A stretch of DNA of 64,000 nt from Hyposmocoma kahamanoa (lineage: Eukaryota; Arthropoda; Insecta; Lepidoptera; Cosmopterigidae): the NCBI RefSeq assembly GCF_003589595.1, contig NW_020653766.1, positions 3,650,058 through 3,714,057 of the forward strand. The letters run 5' to 3'. Below are positions 53,253 to 64,000 of this stretch, piece after piece. Within the stretch, counting starts at the first letter, position 1. The number at the start of each line of letters is the position of its first letter. The notes below the pieces were generated by a model, which was not told the DNA's origin, made no database searches, and worked only from the letters and a program-made list of their open reading frames with translations. The translations under genes were made by a program, and so were the position numbers.

Positions 53253-53945
53253 TTTTAATAATACTAAGTGACGGAACGAACAAGACGTGCGCCTGGTGGT
53301 AAGCGGCACGCCTATCCATAACAGTTGCAGTATCATTAACACTTAATTACACTAAAGCGACGGTCAATGCCCTGCGTGTCAAATACAATAATGGTCTTAG
53401 GATGCTATTGGGGCTGCCACGATTTTGCAGCGCATCAGGTATGTTCGCGGACGCGCGTATCGAAAGCTTCAGCGCGATTATTCGGAAGAGAACTGCCTCC
53501 CTGATGCGTCGCGTGCGTGGCAGTTCCAATAGCCTAGTTCGTTTGATCTGGGAGAACCCTGTCAGTGAATTGTGGAAGCACTGGAACTCAGTCCACATGG
53601 GTTCCAGGGGTTTAATTTATAAGTTACTGTAATATTTCGCAAATTTAGTACTAAAATAGGTTGTAAGAATTTTTTTTTGTAACTAACACTAATATTGACT
53701 ATGATGACAGACTATGTCTGAAATAAACTTTTTGAATTGAATTGAATTGAATTAAGATCTTTAAATCGCAAAGATCTTATGGGCACTGCCACTGCACCCG
53801 TCACGTTGAGATATGACCCATGACATGACCCATGAGCCTGTAATTACATTAGCACCCTTACTCTTACATTTAAATATTTATTACATTACATTAGGTAAGG
53901 TGGCAGTACTTCCCTGGACGCACACTTTCACAAGGGGCTCCAGTG
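53253..53945 (-). repeat. 290-bp repeat split by a LINE insertion
   Basis: 53253-53340 (GACGGAACGAACAAGACGTG to AACAGTTGCAGT) and 53755-53945 (TTTAAATCGCAAAGATCTTA to TTTCACAAGGGGCTCC) are the two halves; 53345-53755 is foreign. Confidence 0.8.
53345..53755 (+). mobile_element. 5'-truncated LINE with GAATT tail
   Basis: Decodes LRMLLGLPRFCSASGMFADA, IIRKRTASLMRRVRGSSNSL and WENPVSELWKHWN, the extreme C-terminus of a non-LTR reverse transcriptase, then a stop at 53629-53631. It ends TTGAATTGAATTGAATTGAA. Insertion in the 290-bp repeat; ATTAA at both borders may be the target duplication. Confidence 0.8.
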
Positions 53946-54219
53946 TTACTAAATTTTCTATACCGGTTTTGGTTTGGGTGTTATGGGTAAGGCCACAGAG
54001 TGAATTTCGTTTCTCCGGTACCTATATGGAATTCCCTAGTTTGAGACCAGGCAATTGGTGTAGTTGTCTGGCACATTGAAAATACATTGTTTTGTATACA
54101 TACACGTACTATGGGCGTGGTTGGCCCAAATTTAAAAAAAGTACAACGTAATTCTATAAAGCCATGACTTAATGTCAATGCAACAAACAATTTAAAGAGC
54201 GCTACACTGTTAACTAAAA

Positions 54220-54342
54220 ATGCACGAAATTCTTTACGTTGCTTTGCTAACGCATATAATAATTTCTGCCAACGTTTTTACAACAGCTAAGTTCGAGATC
54301 CGTTTTTCTGACGACGATGAAGTTCCCATCACGCTCGGTTAG
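54220..54342 (+). CDS. Hypothetical 40-residue frame with signal-peptide-like start
   Basis: ATG at 54220 opens MHEILYVALLTHIIISANVF, then TTAKFEIRFSDDDEVPITLG and TAG at 54340. The N-terminus looks like a signal peptide and the tail is acidic. CTCG|GTTAGT just before the stop resembles a splice donor, so it could be a first exon on the plus strand. No homolog recognised and no second exon found. Chance is a serious alternative. Confidence 0.2.
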   Translation: MHEILYVALLTHIIISANVFTTAKFEIRFSDDDEVPITLG

Positions 54343-54509
54343 TGTGCATTTGTAATGATATTAAAGCTTTAGTTCGTCACGATGCCACTAGATGGCATTG
54401 ACCAGTCCGAAGCTATTTTTGTAAAACGCGATGTTAACATTTTCCTTCAGCACCATATAAGTAGTTAAGCTAACCGTTTGAACGTGAACACATACACCGT
54501 GAACCACTA

Positions 54510-54718
54510 TTTAACTGCCATGCCATGACTGCCGCGCAGAGCTCCTAGGTTCGATTCCCGAGCTGGGAGAAATATTTGTATGACCGACATTTATTTCTCT
54601 CGTGAGTTTGGGTGTAACTGTAATTTGTGGTTGTCTATGTATGTGTCCATGGCACCCGCGACATAGGGTTTGCCTACTGCGGGACTATGTTGGGTGTGTG
54701 CGTTATTATTATTATTAG
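54510..54718 (+). mobile_element. tRNA-derived SINE, family 1
   Basis: GACTGCCGCGCAGAGCTCC, GGTTCGATTCC B-box and body to a TTATTATTATTA tail; the tail abuts the hAT-like element. Confidence 0.8.
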
Positions 54719-55425
54719 AGGTGGGCGTTTAAACGAAAAGCACTTAAAAAAGTCTGCTTTTTAAAATAAGCGAATAAGCACATTTTTCATTTTAAGCGTA
54801 AGCGTTGGTCACTGGTCAACTGACCATAACAATTTCATTTTTTACAACGTGCCTAAGTTTCAAGTAGCGCTATTTATGTTTCCTAAACAAATAATTCAAC
54901 ATAACGTTGCAAGCTTTTTTAAACATAAAGTCTATGCGCTTAAACGTTTTTCTAAACGAAAAAGTCGTCAAACTAAAAAGCGTAAGTGAAAAGCACTTTT
55001 ACAAGCACGCTTCTTAAATGTACGTTTTAACGCTAGAAAAATAAGCATTTTTTCCATTTCAACGGTTAACATCTACAACAGTTAAACAACTTACGTTTTT
55101 GAACGCTTTTAAACGCCAATGAACAAAATGTTAATATAACAATGTCATGTCATAAATAAAAATATAACTCGTATTTTACAAAAAAAACCTTACTTATAAC
55201 CTTTAGTGGTTTACTCTTGCGTTTCGCTATCCACACAACGTTGCAAGCTTTTTTTAACATAAAAGTCTATGCGCTTAAACGTTTTATAAACATATAAAGA
55301 TTTTGTTAGCTTCAAACTAAAAAGCATTTAAGTAAAAAGGCGTTTAAAAAAGCAAGCTTTTTTTATAAAAGCATACCGTTTAAACGTTTGAAAAAATAAG
55401 CAGTTTTTCCCATCTCTAATCATTA
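54716..55425. mobile_element. hAT-like non-autonomous element
   Basis: Starts TAGAGGTGGGCGTTTAAACG and ends in the complement of TAGAGATGGGAAAAACTGC. TAGAG(A/G)TGGGC is a known style of hAT terminus. The interior is built of repeated AAGCACTT / AAACGTTT words with no transposase. Target duplication not clear. Confidence 0.6.
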
Positions 55426-55744
55426 TATGGTGTACGGGACGGGCCGGCAAGGGATTTTTAAGTGACTAATAGTAATATACCTTAAGGTTATGACATTATA
55501 GTTGCAATTTCAATGGTAATGATCGTAGCTGCAAAATAAAGCTGCGGTATGCTTAGGGAGGGATGCCGAGCCGGCAGCCTTGGGGATGCTTCGGAAGGCC
55601 GAGTGCGAACATGCGGGGCGAGGGAAGACGCACGGCAAGACTGATCTGAAGAAAGACCAGACGCGTGCATGATGTCGCAACTGCTTCAGCATGTCTAAGG
55701 ACGCTTATGGCATGCTGAAGGCTGCCGCGTCGTAAGGTCGGTAA

Positions 55745-56452
55745 CCTCACTTAGGTATCCACTATTTGTACTAAGTGCTAAACAAATCGCACCCCTTAAG
55801 AAACAATGGCATAAGTGGAGTTACGTCAAACATGGTTATTGCTCCATTAGATACAGAAAAATATAACCCACATCCTCTCCAATTCTTGTAACTCGATCTA
55901 GAACAACAATCCGTTTGTACTTTCAAATTAAACTCAGAGAGCACATTTTAATATTGCAAAATACGCCTGGAGAAAGTTTATTAGTAGTATAACGCAAAAT
56001 ACATAAAGATATAGTGACAATTTTATTTTTCAAATCAAATTGAGTTATTTATATGTTATACCTATTTATATGCGCGTCCACAATTTTTTATTTTCTTTTC
56101 ATTTTATTTGCAATTTTTATTTTTAAATCGGCCAATTTCAAAAAAGGGTCCATTAAAAACCAGCGCTGTGGCTCCGCCGCAGTATTTGCTGAGTTGGGCC
56201 CTTTTCAGTGCAATACACGTTAAGCATAACATCATATTGTACTTGTAATATGTGTATGTGCTGAATAAATTTATTTTCTTTCTATCTTTCGTACAATATT
56301 AGTTGATAGAATTATAAGAATTCGAGAGCTTGTAATTCTATCTATGTGGGTTATATTTTTCTGTATGTAATGGAGCAATAAACGTTATTGACGTAACTCC
56401 ACTTATGCCATTCTTCAATGAGAGGTGCGAAATAGTGGATACTTAAGCGAGG
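55745..56452. mobile_element. Foldback element with about 150-bp arms
   Basis: Left arm CCTCACTTAGGTATCCACTA and GGCATAAGTGGAGTTACGTC reappear inverted at 56300-56452. The centre 56040-56290 holds a LINE-like 3' end with TTTCT tail (next entry). Confidence 0.75.
56040..56290 (+). mobile_element. LINE 3' end inside the foldback element
   Basis: CCAGCGCTGTGGCTCCGCCG, GAGTTGGGCCCTTTTCAG and a terminal AATAAATTTATTTTCTTTCT. Non-coding tail. Confidence 0.5.
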
Positions 56453-56797
56453 TCACAAACAGTGGTACCTAGAGTTATAATTGCCATTAGTGTTCCCTTC
56501 ATATAAAGATGCCGAAGGATCCCTAATGCCATTCTCTAGCACTCACTCTTTCTCGTATGCCAGCGAGGCATACAATTTGCCTTTTACTGTGTAACATTAG
56601 CCATAGATAAAGTGCTGCGCATTTCGGAACAATGTAATAGACAATCGAACCAATCACGCAGTTTCCTTTGCGTTACCCCGGCATTTCCCAAAAGCCCTTT
56701 GCCGCGCCCCTTGAACAAACTTAAATTAAAATTTAAAAACCCCCGACACAAAATAAAAAGTCAATAAAGTTAAAACCATAGATTTAGTATATAGGTA

Positions 56798-57097
56798 CCG
56801 TCAAAACCGTCGAGATCAATTGGACGTAGTTAAGCAAAAAGGATCCAATCCACAAAATTATCAAAAAATGAGTTACATGTACCAAACGGTTCCTAAAGTT
56901 TAACCTCTTCGATCAGCAAAAAAATCCAAAATAAATAAATATCTCTGGAGTTACATGACGTTATAAGTTTTGATAATAAACCAAGAGTGAGAAACACTTT
57001 TCAACTTCAAACTGCCATATTATTATCTCGAAAGTGACTGGGTGTGCATTGGATACTTTTTGTTTAACTACGTCCAATTTAATGAGGGCAAACACGG
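56798..57097. mobile_element. TIR MITE, 300 bp, TA flanks
   Basis: Inner inverted repeats AATTGGACGTAGTTAAGCAA / TTGTTTAACTACGTCCAATT and outer CCGT starts, bordered by TA at 56796-56797 and 57098-57099. Confidence 0.75.
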
Positions 57098-57261
57098 TAA
57101 TTCTACATTAAGTAGTTAAGGAGTTGAGCAGTCCGCAGACTGTCTTCGTTGCTGCATCAAATCAATGTTACCATATTTTTGGTTTTGCATTTACTCTAAA
57201 ATTTGTTCATTTTTTAACCCATATCCCTATCGTTTGGTACGACATATGCACACTACTACAT

Positions 57262-57490
57262 GTTTTTCTTTTTTTTAATAATAATAAGTGACGAAACAAA
57301 CAAGTCGTGCGTCTGGTGGTAAGCGACACGTCTATCCATAACAGTCGCAATGCCACTCAGAGCTTTAAAGTCTCTTGTGTCAATTTCACCAGCACCTTTA
57401 CCCTTCATAATCGGAAAACAGTAATGCTCAGATTATTACTTGGTATGGTAGCACTTCCTTGGACGATCTCTTTCACAATGAGCTATAGTA
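57262..57490 (-). repeat. 290-bp dispersed repeat, internally deleted
   Basis: GTGACGAAACAAACAAGTCG to TCTCTTTCACAATGAGCT with gaps. Confidence 0.7.
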
Positions 57491-58806
57491 CTTCTAAAAC
57501 TCATTATAACCGTCAGTATAATTATTCCGTCCCGGTAGCCGCCTACATAACCGTAAAACTTTCTCGCTTCCTAATTGTAAGATGAATCTTGGTCAACACT
57601 GTCCACTTTATCGTATGTGCTCCTCGTACAATGCTGTCAGATTTGATTTTGACATATTCTTTGGTTCTGAGGCCTCAGCTAGGAACTCAATTAGAAATTG
57701 CCTTAAAAGCTAAGTGCACTTTGTGTTTTTGTTATCCTGTTTTCTTCAGAGACAAGTGTATAATCACTGTAATTTAATTAATATTATTATTTAAGCATTT
57801 ATTTTCTCAATTCGCATGTTGTGCTCACGTCTAGTAGGGTACATTCTTCTTGTAACATAATATCAACCAAACACTTTTATCTGAAATTTGAATTGTATCC
57901 AGTTTTGTGAACCGAACAAAAAAAATAAATAAAAATAAAATAAAATAACGGTCTTTAAGGTAAGGTCGACGGTTCGGATCCCCGCAAGTGCCTACTCGGC
58001 ACGGACCTCCTATAAAGAGAGGGTTTAAGCCACATTTTGGCCCAACGCACATTCAAATTAAAATTTAAAATTAATTTATTTCTTTGTGATATACAGGTTA
58101 CAAAAGGTGTTACAAAAAGTTGATATATATTTCTATATATCACTGTGATCCGCATGTCAGCATACAAAGTTTCATTTTTTGTTTTTATAAACATACTCAT
58201 GCAATAATTTGTATACAGTATTCATGCCGAATTCGACTCGAGTCGAATGATTAACAATACCGAATGCCAATGCCAATCGGTCGGGTGCACGAGTCTAATG
58301 GTTATTATATCATAACATCTCGTTCATCATGTCCATACCAAAATATCCGTGTCCCCGTCACATTTGCAGTATTTACCATTACATCAGATAGGGGTAGGTG
58401 ATCACGAGCAGAAATGCTCCATGGAATCTATGGATTAGTACTCCTAATTAGTAATTAATGATCATTCAAATCATTCGAATACGAAAATTTGTAGGTTACT
58501 AATTTGACATTCGAATGACAGAATTAGCGATTACGAACGACTCGAACAACGAAATCATTGACAATCGCGCAACGCTGATACTAAAATAAATAAAATGTCA
58601 AAAATTAAAAAGAACATAAACAAAATACAATGTCAATATCAAATGAAGTCTCTAATATTGTAGAATGTCATTGGTAACATATCACAAACTCGAATTTCTT
58701 TTCTACCGAAACAACGTTTGTTCGAATTTTCATTACACCGAAAACCGAAATATAACGAAACCGTTGTTCTTTCAGGATATGTCGGATGTTTATCGCAAAG
58801 ACACGA
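57491..58806. other. Unassigned repeat-like stretch
   Basis: No gene recognised. A GGTTCGGATCC phrase near 57972 resembles a B-box but lacks a paired A-box. Confidence 0.3.
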
Positions 58807-58836
58807 TTAGGTTCGGTTAGGTTAGGTTAAGTTAGG
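58807..58836 (+). repeat. Six telomere-like TTAGG pentamers
   Basis: Consecutive units TTAGG, TTCGG, TTAGG, TTAGG, TTAAG, TTAGG: the insect telomere pentamer with two mismatches. Confidence 0.7.
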
Positions 58837-59439
58837 CTTAAAAAAAATTTTCCTCTCAAAATTACTTTCGAAGTTACGAAAATTCGAGCTTATTTCTGGA
58901 AAACGTCATTTACTGATAGGTAACCAATGTCATTTAATTGAGGTAATTAAATAACATTGTCTTAAACTCTGTAGCATTTTGGACAATTCACACGCTTTCC
59001 AAGTGTTGTGAACCTTCAATGTGCTGGTTTAGCGAGAAATATTGGTGCAAACATTTTCAAATGTGCGTAACTTAGGCATTAAAGTGGTGACGATACGACC
59101 TCTTTCACCGTCATCCCACCTTTTTATCACCCTTTTCTCTGATTCCTGGCCACTTCGTTCTCTAATTCTTTTTCTCCGTTATTCTTACTTTGCTTCGTGG
59201 CGTCGTGACTCCTTACAAAATTCCCGAATAGAAATGACGTGTCCTTCAATCCTGAGTATAATCAGCAACATATACAGGGCGTTCCACAGTCACACGGAGG
59301 GAAAGTACCTCAAATAGATAGTTTTTTTTAAATTAAATGTTAAATTTCATGGCCTTTTATTTATGATGCTATGTTGTTTAGAAGAATAGAAGAAAACAAT
59401 CCCTATGATTGAGGCATTCGATCGGTGTAGTAAAATTAC

Positions 59440-59575
59440 ATACAGGTGTTTTTTTTTCATAATTTCGCCAAGGCTAGGCTACAAAGTCAAACGTGCCGCC
59501 ACAGGGATTTGAACCGTCAACCTCTCAAGTGAGAGCAAACCCACTGAGCTACCACTTCAACTTCATCATTCTTAA
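59440..59575 (-). mobile_element. tRNA-derived SINE, family 3
   Basis: Minus strand: GGTAGCTCAGTGGGTTTG (A-box), GGTTCAAATCC (B-box), then a short body ending in an A-run (ATGAAAAAAAA). Confidence 0.7.
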
Positions 59576-59754
59576 CTAAATAAATTTTTCAGAACATATC
59601 AAACACCTGAGTTACCCGCGAGCTCAAATCATGCGGTGCTCGCGTCGATTCACGCCCGGCGTTTGCTCTGAATCCAGGAGCGTTTGGACTTACGTCTTCA
59701 GTAAAAGGAATTGCGTGTATGGTATATTTGATAGATATATAGTAATTTGGATTT

Positions 59755-59940
59755 TTGCCATGTTAGAATAGAATAGAATAACAGAATAGAAAGAAAGAAA
59801 TTATAACACAAACAAGGAAAACAAAATTTGAAAAAAAAAAAAGCAAATTAATAAACAAAATAAAAATACACTACAAAAAACAACATTAGATAAGACAAAT
59901 CTGACAATAAGTAAAAACATACATTATAACGTCATTTGGG
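59755..59940 (-). mobile_element. LINE tail with TTCTA repeats
   Basis: GTTAGAATAGAATAGAATAA is the complement of a TTCTA tail like that at 43420; the rest is A-rich non-coding. Confidence 0.45.
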
Positions 59941-60287
59941 CGGTTGTGGAGTACGCAAAAGGACTTCATTCAAAATAAGCCACATCCATACTTGATGTGA
60001 ACTGGTTTTCAATGAGCCCTGAGCCGAGATGAGTGACGGACGTGTGTGTCGCGAAATAAAAGAGCTCAAAATAAACGACTTAATAAATATGTATGTATGT
60101 GTTCTTAGTGTTCATAGTGTGGTGACGTCATTACGTAACAAATAAAATTATACAATATACAACTCGATTTGCTCCCAGTCAAGTTGCGACGATAGATGCG
60201 CGGACGGACGCACGGAAGGGGAGGGGACGCTATTCAACGCGACTAAAGAACTCTGTAGCGAAATTGGATGTAATCTCAGTACAGAGT

Positions 60288-60510
60288 ACTAAAAAAACCG
60301 ACCTCAAAAGTACGTGGAATTACATCTATTTGCTTTAAGTTTTATCGAAGTCGGTTACCGGAAAGTGCGCGAAACCGGATCCATCCCCTAGATACCACCC
60401 TTAGAGGTGGAATATTTTTAAATTGTATCTCTACTGGGTACTTCTTTTCAACAAAAAAAAAAGTATCATCAACATCGGTTCACAAATTTTTTTAACTACG
60501 ATTTTGTTTA
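60288..60510 (+). repeat. ACCGACCTCAAA family repeat
   Basis: CTAAAAAAACCGACCTCAAA, GGAAAGTGCGCGAAACCGGA and CATCCCCTAG. Confidence 0.7.
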
Positions 60511-60544
60511 ACTAAGGTAAAGTATTCTTTTATGGAGTAAAATT

Positions 60545-60984
60545 TGTATAAAATATAAAGGTACATTTTTACACTTGAAAACGTCATTTTTTAAGGTAAT
60601 GCTCGTTCACTACGCTGACCTCGCTGAAGAAGAACGAGCAAGAACCTCTCTCTTTTCAAATAAACTTAAATGCTACAGAATACATTTTGAATCATATTTG
60701 TGTGGAATTTAGACTCATGTCGTCTTTCCATACATCTTTATCTAACACGTAGTCTACAAATTTGTAATACTTTAAATTTAATTATTTATTTAAATTAAAA
60801 TACTTTTAATGTTAGTTTTAAACTTAGGAAATGGTAATCTTAATATATGCTCCGGAATCTTATTGTTAAAACGTATATAGTTCCCCATAAAAGAATCGTT
60901 TACCTTAGTTAAACGAAAACGTGGTACCATGAGAGTGGATTTAGTTCTAAGGTTAATATTATGCAAAGTACCTAAGGTTAATAA
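60545..60984 (-). mobile_element. jockey-like LINE 3' end (copy C), target of the intact mariner
   Basis: Same blocks as 165-625, e.g. TCTAACACGTAGTC and CTCCGGAATCTTATTGT. It reaches AAGGTTAATA, where the mariner is inserted. Confidence 0.75.
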
Positions 60985-60986
60985 TA

Positions 60987-62268
60987 GGGGTTAAAGTATG
61001 AAATTGCCGATTTGTACTGAAAATCTAAATTGTTTATTTTTTAAATTTTTAACAAATTTATTTAATCAAAATAGTTGCCATTATTATCTATACATTGCTG
61101 CCATCTAATGGGAAGGTTATTAATGCCTTTGCGATAGAACTCCGACGATCTAGACTGCACAAACTGTGTGAAAGCATTTTGTACTGCCTCCTGGGAAGAA
61201 AACTTCTTGTCACGTAGATAATTGTCCAAATCACGAAAAAAATGGTAGTCCGTTGGAGCAAGGTCTGGTGAATACGGAGGATGACGAATGGTTTCTAACT
61301 GCAGTTCCTGAAGGGTCAAAATGGTTTCTCGTGCTGTGTGAGGTCTCGCGTTGTCGTGGAGCAATAAAGGTGAAGATCGATTCATGAGTCGGGGCTGTTT
61401 TACTGCTAGTTTTGTCAACATGGTTCGGAGTTCGGCACAATAGACATCTGCCGTTATTGCTTGACCAGATCGGAGAAAACTATAGTGAATAACACCATGC
61501 TGAGACCACCAAACAGTTACCATTACCTTTTTATTGGTAAGTTTTGCTTTAGGACACTGTTGTGGCATTTGACCTGGGGTCAGCCATTGCATTTTTCTTT
61601 TCCGGTTATCATAAAGAATCCACTTTTCATCACATGTTACAATTCGATCCAATATTCCTTCATTTCTGTACCGGTTCAACAAGGCAACACAAGTTTCAAC
61701 ACGCGTTTCTTTCTGCAGATCAGTCAAATCATGAGGCACCCATTTTTCGTATTTTTTTATTTTATTGATTTGACGCAAGTGAGTCAATATTGTGGGTAAG
61801 GTAACGTTAAACCATGCCGCTAATTCCTGGGTAGTTTGACTAGGATCGGCTTCCACTATCTCTCTTAATTCATCGTTATTCACCTGTGTGGGCGGTCTTC
61901 CTCGTGGCTCGTTCTTTAAGTCGAAATTTCCATCACGAAAGCGTTTAAACCAAAATCGCACGGTGCGTTCATTAGTAGACCCCTCTCCAAACGCAGCATT
62001 GATATTGCGGGCTGTTTCTGCCGCGTTAGTTCCGCGTCGGAACTCGTATTCAAAAATCACTCGAATTTTCGCAGTATCCATCTTTCTTGTCTAAATTGAA
62101 TAACAAAAACAATTGAAAGTCGATATTCAAATGTTTCAAATAAAAAAAAATAAAAAAATCACAGAAACCATTTGAAAAAAGTTTCATTCGAAAACCTCAA
62201 ACCATGAAGATACTATGAAAATTCAAAGAACCTATTGCAATAAAACGGCAATTTCATACTTTAACCCC
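60987..62268 (-). mobile_element. Complete mariner element, 1282 bp
   Basis: Terminal repeats 60987-61009 and 62246-62268 are identical 23-base inverted copies (GGGGTTAAAGTATGAAATTG + CCG), flanked by TA on both sides. It encloses one intact transposase frame. Confidence 0.95.
61062..62081 (-). CDS. Intact mariner transposase, 339 residues (cecropia/Hsmar1-like)
   Basis: Cut-and-paste transposase acting at TA sites. The N-terminal helix-turn-helix half (about residues 1-115) contains ARNINAAFGEGSTNERTVRF, a GRP linker, and ends WVPHDLT. The catalytic half has VTCDEKWILYDN, LLHDNARPH and HPPYSPDLAPTDYHFF. The second and third Asp (HDN and TDY) are 34 residues apart, the D,D34D signature. It ends RWQQCIDNNGNYFD, very like the Hsmar1/SETMAR lineage. 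Length is normal. The start ATG lies 187 bases from the terminal repeat. No stop, frameshift or missing catalytic residue seen, so it may be active or very young. Confidence 0.95.
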   Translation of the reverse strand: MDTAKIRVIFEYEFRRGTNAAETARNINAAFGEGSTNERTVRFWFKRFRDGNFDLKNEPRGRPPTQVNNDELREIVEADPSQTTQELAAWFNVTLPTILTHLRQINKIKKYEKWVPHDLTDLQKETRVETCVALLNRYRNEGILDRIVTCDEKWILYDNRKRKMQWLTPGQMPQQCPKAKLTNKKVMVTVWWSQHGVIHYSFLRSGQAITADVYCAELRTMLTKLAVKQPRLMNRSSPLLLHDNARPHTARETILTLQELQLETIRHPPYSPDLAPTDYHFFRDLDNYLRDKKFSSQEAVQNAFTQFVQSRSSEFYRKGINNLPIRWQQCIDNNGNYFD

Positions 62269-62467
62269 TAATATTATACAATAAAAGTGAAAAAGACGTT
62301 TACTTCTTTTCGTTTTTTTCTTACATCCTTGTCAACGTCACAGTGTCCTGTTCGCTCTTATGACATAAGGCCTTTTGTGACCAGCTTAATGCGATTCTGA
62401 GCGGAAAAGTGTGGTGATTCCCTTAGTTAATGCTAAAACTCAAGTAGTTTATTCGGAAGTTGTTTTT

Positions 62468-62700
62468 ATATAATACCAAGTGACAGTAAGCTACACACCT
62501 GTCCTTCAATTGCAGTGCTACTCCAAGCTTAAAATCGCAAAGATCTGAGGGGCACTGCCAATGCGCTCGTCACTCGGAGATGTAAATTGACAAGTCCCAT
62601 GTGCCTGTAATTACATCAGCACCCTTTCCATTCATTTCTGCCACCAAGCACTAATGCTCACATTACTGCTTGGCGGCAGAAATAGGTAATGTGGCAGGAC
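62468..62700 (-). repeat. 290-bp dispersed repeat
   Basis: CAGTAAGCTACACACCTGTC through TGGCGGCAGAAATAGGTAAT; the start is deleted and a short internal duplication of the CACCAAGCA... piece is present. Confidence 0.75.
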
Positions 62701-62894
62701 AGTGTCCATTCCGTCGCCTCAAGCACGGCATTTTTTTTAACAAACAAATAAGTCCGTATTTAACCTCCTTCTCACTTGATAAAAAGTGACGATGAGGTCG
62801 ACAATGAAGCGCTATTAGGTGCGCTTGCACCTAAATATCGTCTTGAAAAGGCCCAAGTTATAGCATTCAGGGAATTAGTGTGCAGGCAGGGAAT

Positions 62895-62990
62895 GGAACC
62901 GTAACACAGTAATGCTGACATTACTGCTTGGCGGCAGAAATAGGTAAGGTGGCAGTACTACCCTGGACGAACTCTTTCACAAGAATTTTA
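62895..62990 (-). repeat. 290-bp dispersed repeat, end fragment
   Basis: GGAACCGTAACACAGTAATG to GAACTCTTTCACAAG. Confidence 0.65.
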
Positions 62991-63263
62991 GAACAAATGA
63001 AATAATTTTATATATTTTAATGAATATCAGGATGTTTTTACATATAACTTATTACATTACATTAACTCATTTTATTATTACTCATTTAAAGATAGAACAA
63101 CACAAAGAAAAATTACTTCTATTCGACTAGAGATTACAGTTCTTTTCTTGTTAAGAGACCGGGACAAAAATTGTATTCCCCATTACATGGAACCCCCCAA
63201 GGATATGTATGCGCACCCAAGCAAGCACATGCGCCCGCAAATTGCGACAGCAGCGTAACGCCT

Positions 63264-64000
63264 AGTAGTCTGTCTTTTTTGAAGACGTAGTAAACTGACA
63301 GTTCATCACGCAAAAGTGTTGCCCCTTTGCGAACAACTAGTGATTGCGATCGATGAATATTCTATCGACTATTGACTGAATATTGGTCACGCTTATGGAA
63401 TAAATAGCCGAACTTGTTTCATTTGAATCATCCTCGACCCATTATTCATCCAATTACTCCAGCATAAGTTAATTTCAATTGTCAATTTTTGTAAGTTCAT
63501 ATATTACACTGTATTCATAACTATGTTTATGAAAAACACAAAGAGGAGACATACTTTTAAGTTTTTTATTTTAATTCAATATAAATAATCAAATCCCGCT
63601 ATTCTTGTTAAAATGTCATTGACTTACAAATAAATGGACGACGGGTCTAATACAAAAACCACGAAAAAAATGTCCCAAGTCAACCTATTCGAAATTTAAA
63701 TTGTTATGTCATCGCAGTATCGCGCTGGCCGTAGAACAAATGAAGACTAAAGCGGAGTGTCGCGCTCTGTATACGATTTTAGCGCCTTACAAGTGCGGAC
63801 ACTTTTTAGCGCGGACCCGACGTCCATATAAGTGTAAGTCAATGTAAAATGTACATGAACAAAAATTGTTCTCGATAGTAATAGACCAACTGTCAAAACA
63901 AGAACAAAGAAGGCAATAACGCAATTATTTCACAGTTGAGGCGTTTTTGGCAAAACTACCTTCTTTCACAATCTATCGATAAAACTATCGATAACAACTA
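63264..64000. mobile_element. M600 element carrying an 8-bp-TSD MITE, cut by window end
   Basis: CTGTCTTTTTTGAAGACG start and collinear identity to 19258-19865, interrupted at 63617-63844. Confidence 0.75.
63617..63844 (-). mobile_element. MITE, 228 bp, 8-bp target duplication
   Basis: CATTGACTTACAAATAAATG and CATATAAGTGTAAGTCAATG ends; TAAAATGT precisely on both sides (63609-63616, 63845-63852). Same family as 18349-18631. Confidence 0.92.

Noticed and set aside
51206..64000. Search for upstream MON2 exons (DCB/HUS regions)
   Set aside because: No minus-strand segment resembling the conserved N-terminal blocks was seen among the repeats; a missed short exon remains possible.

Overview
This is a 64-kb piece of AT-rich animal nuclear DNA. 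Split exons with GT-AG borders, tRNA-derived SINEs, jockey/RTE-type LINE tails, mariner and piggyBac elements and many small inverted-repeat transposons point to an insect, most likely a moth or butterfly (Lepidoptera). The species assignment is inference.

The one host gene I can prove is MON2, the large Golgi/endosome protein related to BIG/GBF Arf-GEFs. It lies on the minus strand. I resolved 28 consecutive coding exons, from 51205 (first exon in the window) down to a TAG stop at 13691-13693. They give 1193 residues, all reading phases join, and 26 of 27 introns are GT-AG; intron w26 is GC-AG. These exons cover roughly the C-terminal 70% of the protein. The N-terminal DCB/HUS part was not found between 51206 and 64000, so the 5' exons probably lie beyond the window.

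Layout: 1-13.6 kb, downstream of MON2, holds a LINE 3' end, a decayed piggyBac-type element with another inverted-repeat element inside it, a long gene-poor stretch and LINE debris. 13.7-51.2 kb is the MON2 body; its introns (largest 33876-41391) are filled with SINEs, MITEs, LINE fragments and a mariner that carries a palindromic insert. 51.2-64 kb is repeat-dominated: LINE ends, a hAT-like element, a foldback element and a mariner with an intact 339-residue transposase.

No multi-gene pathway or new defence-type system is visible. The most interesting points are a MON2 exon fragment copied, with its splice acceptor, in inverted orientation into another MON2 intron; inverted repeats that bracket exons w14-w16 (circular-RNA geometry); the GC-AG intron; several TE insertions whose target duplications can be read against empty-site copies inside the same window; and an apparently intact mariner. 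MON2 and transposase similarities were judged by eye from knowledge of the families; no search was run.
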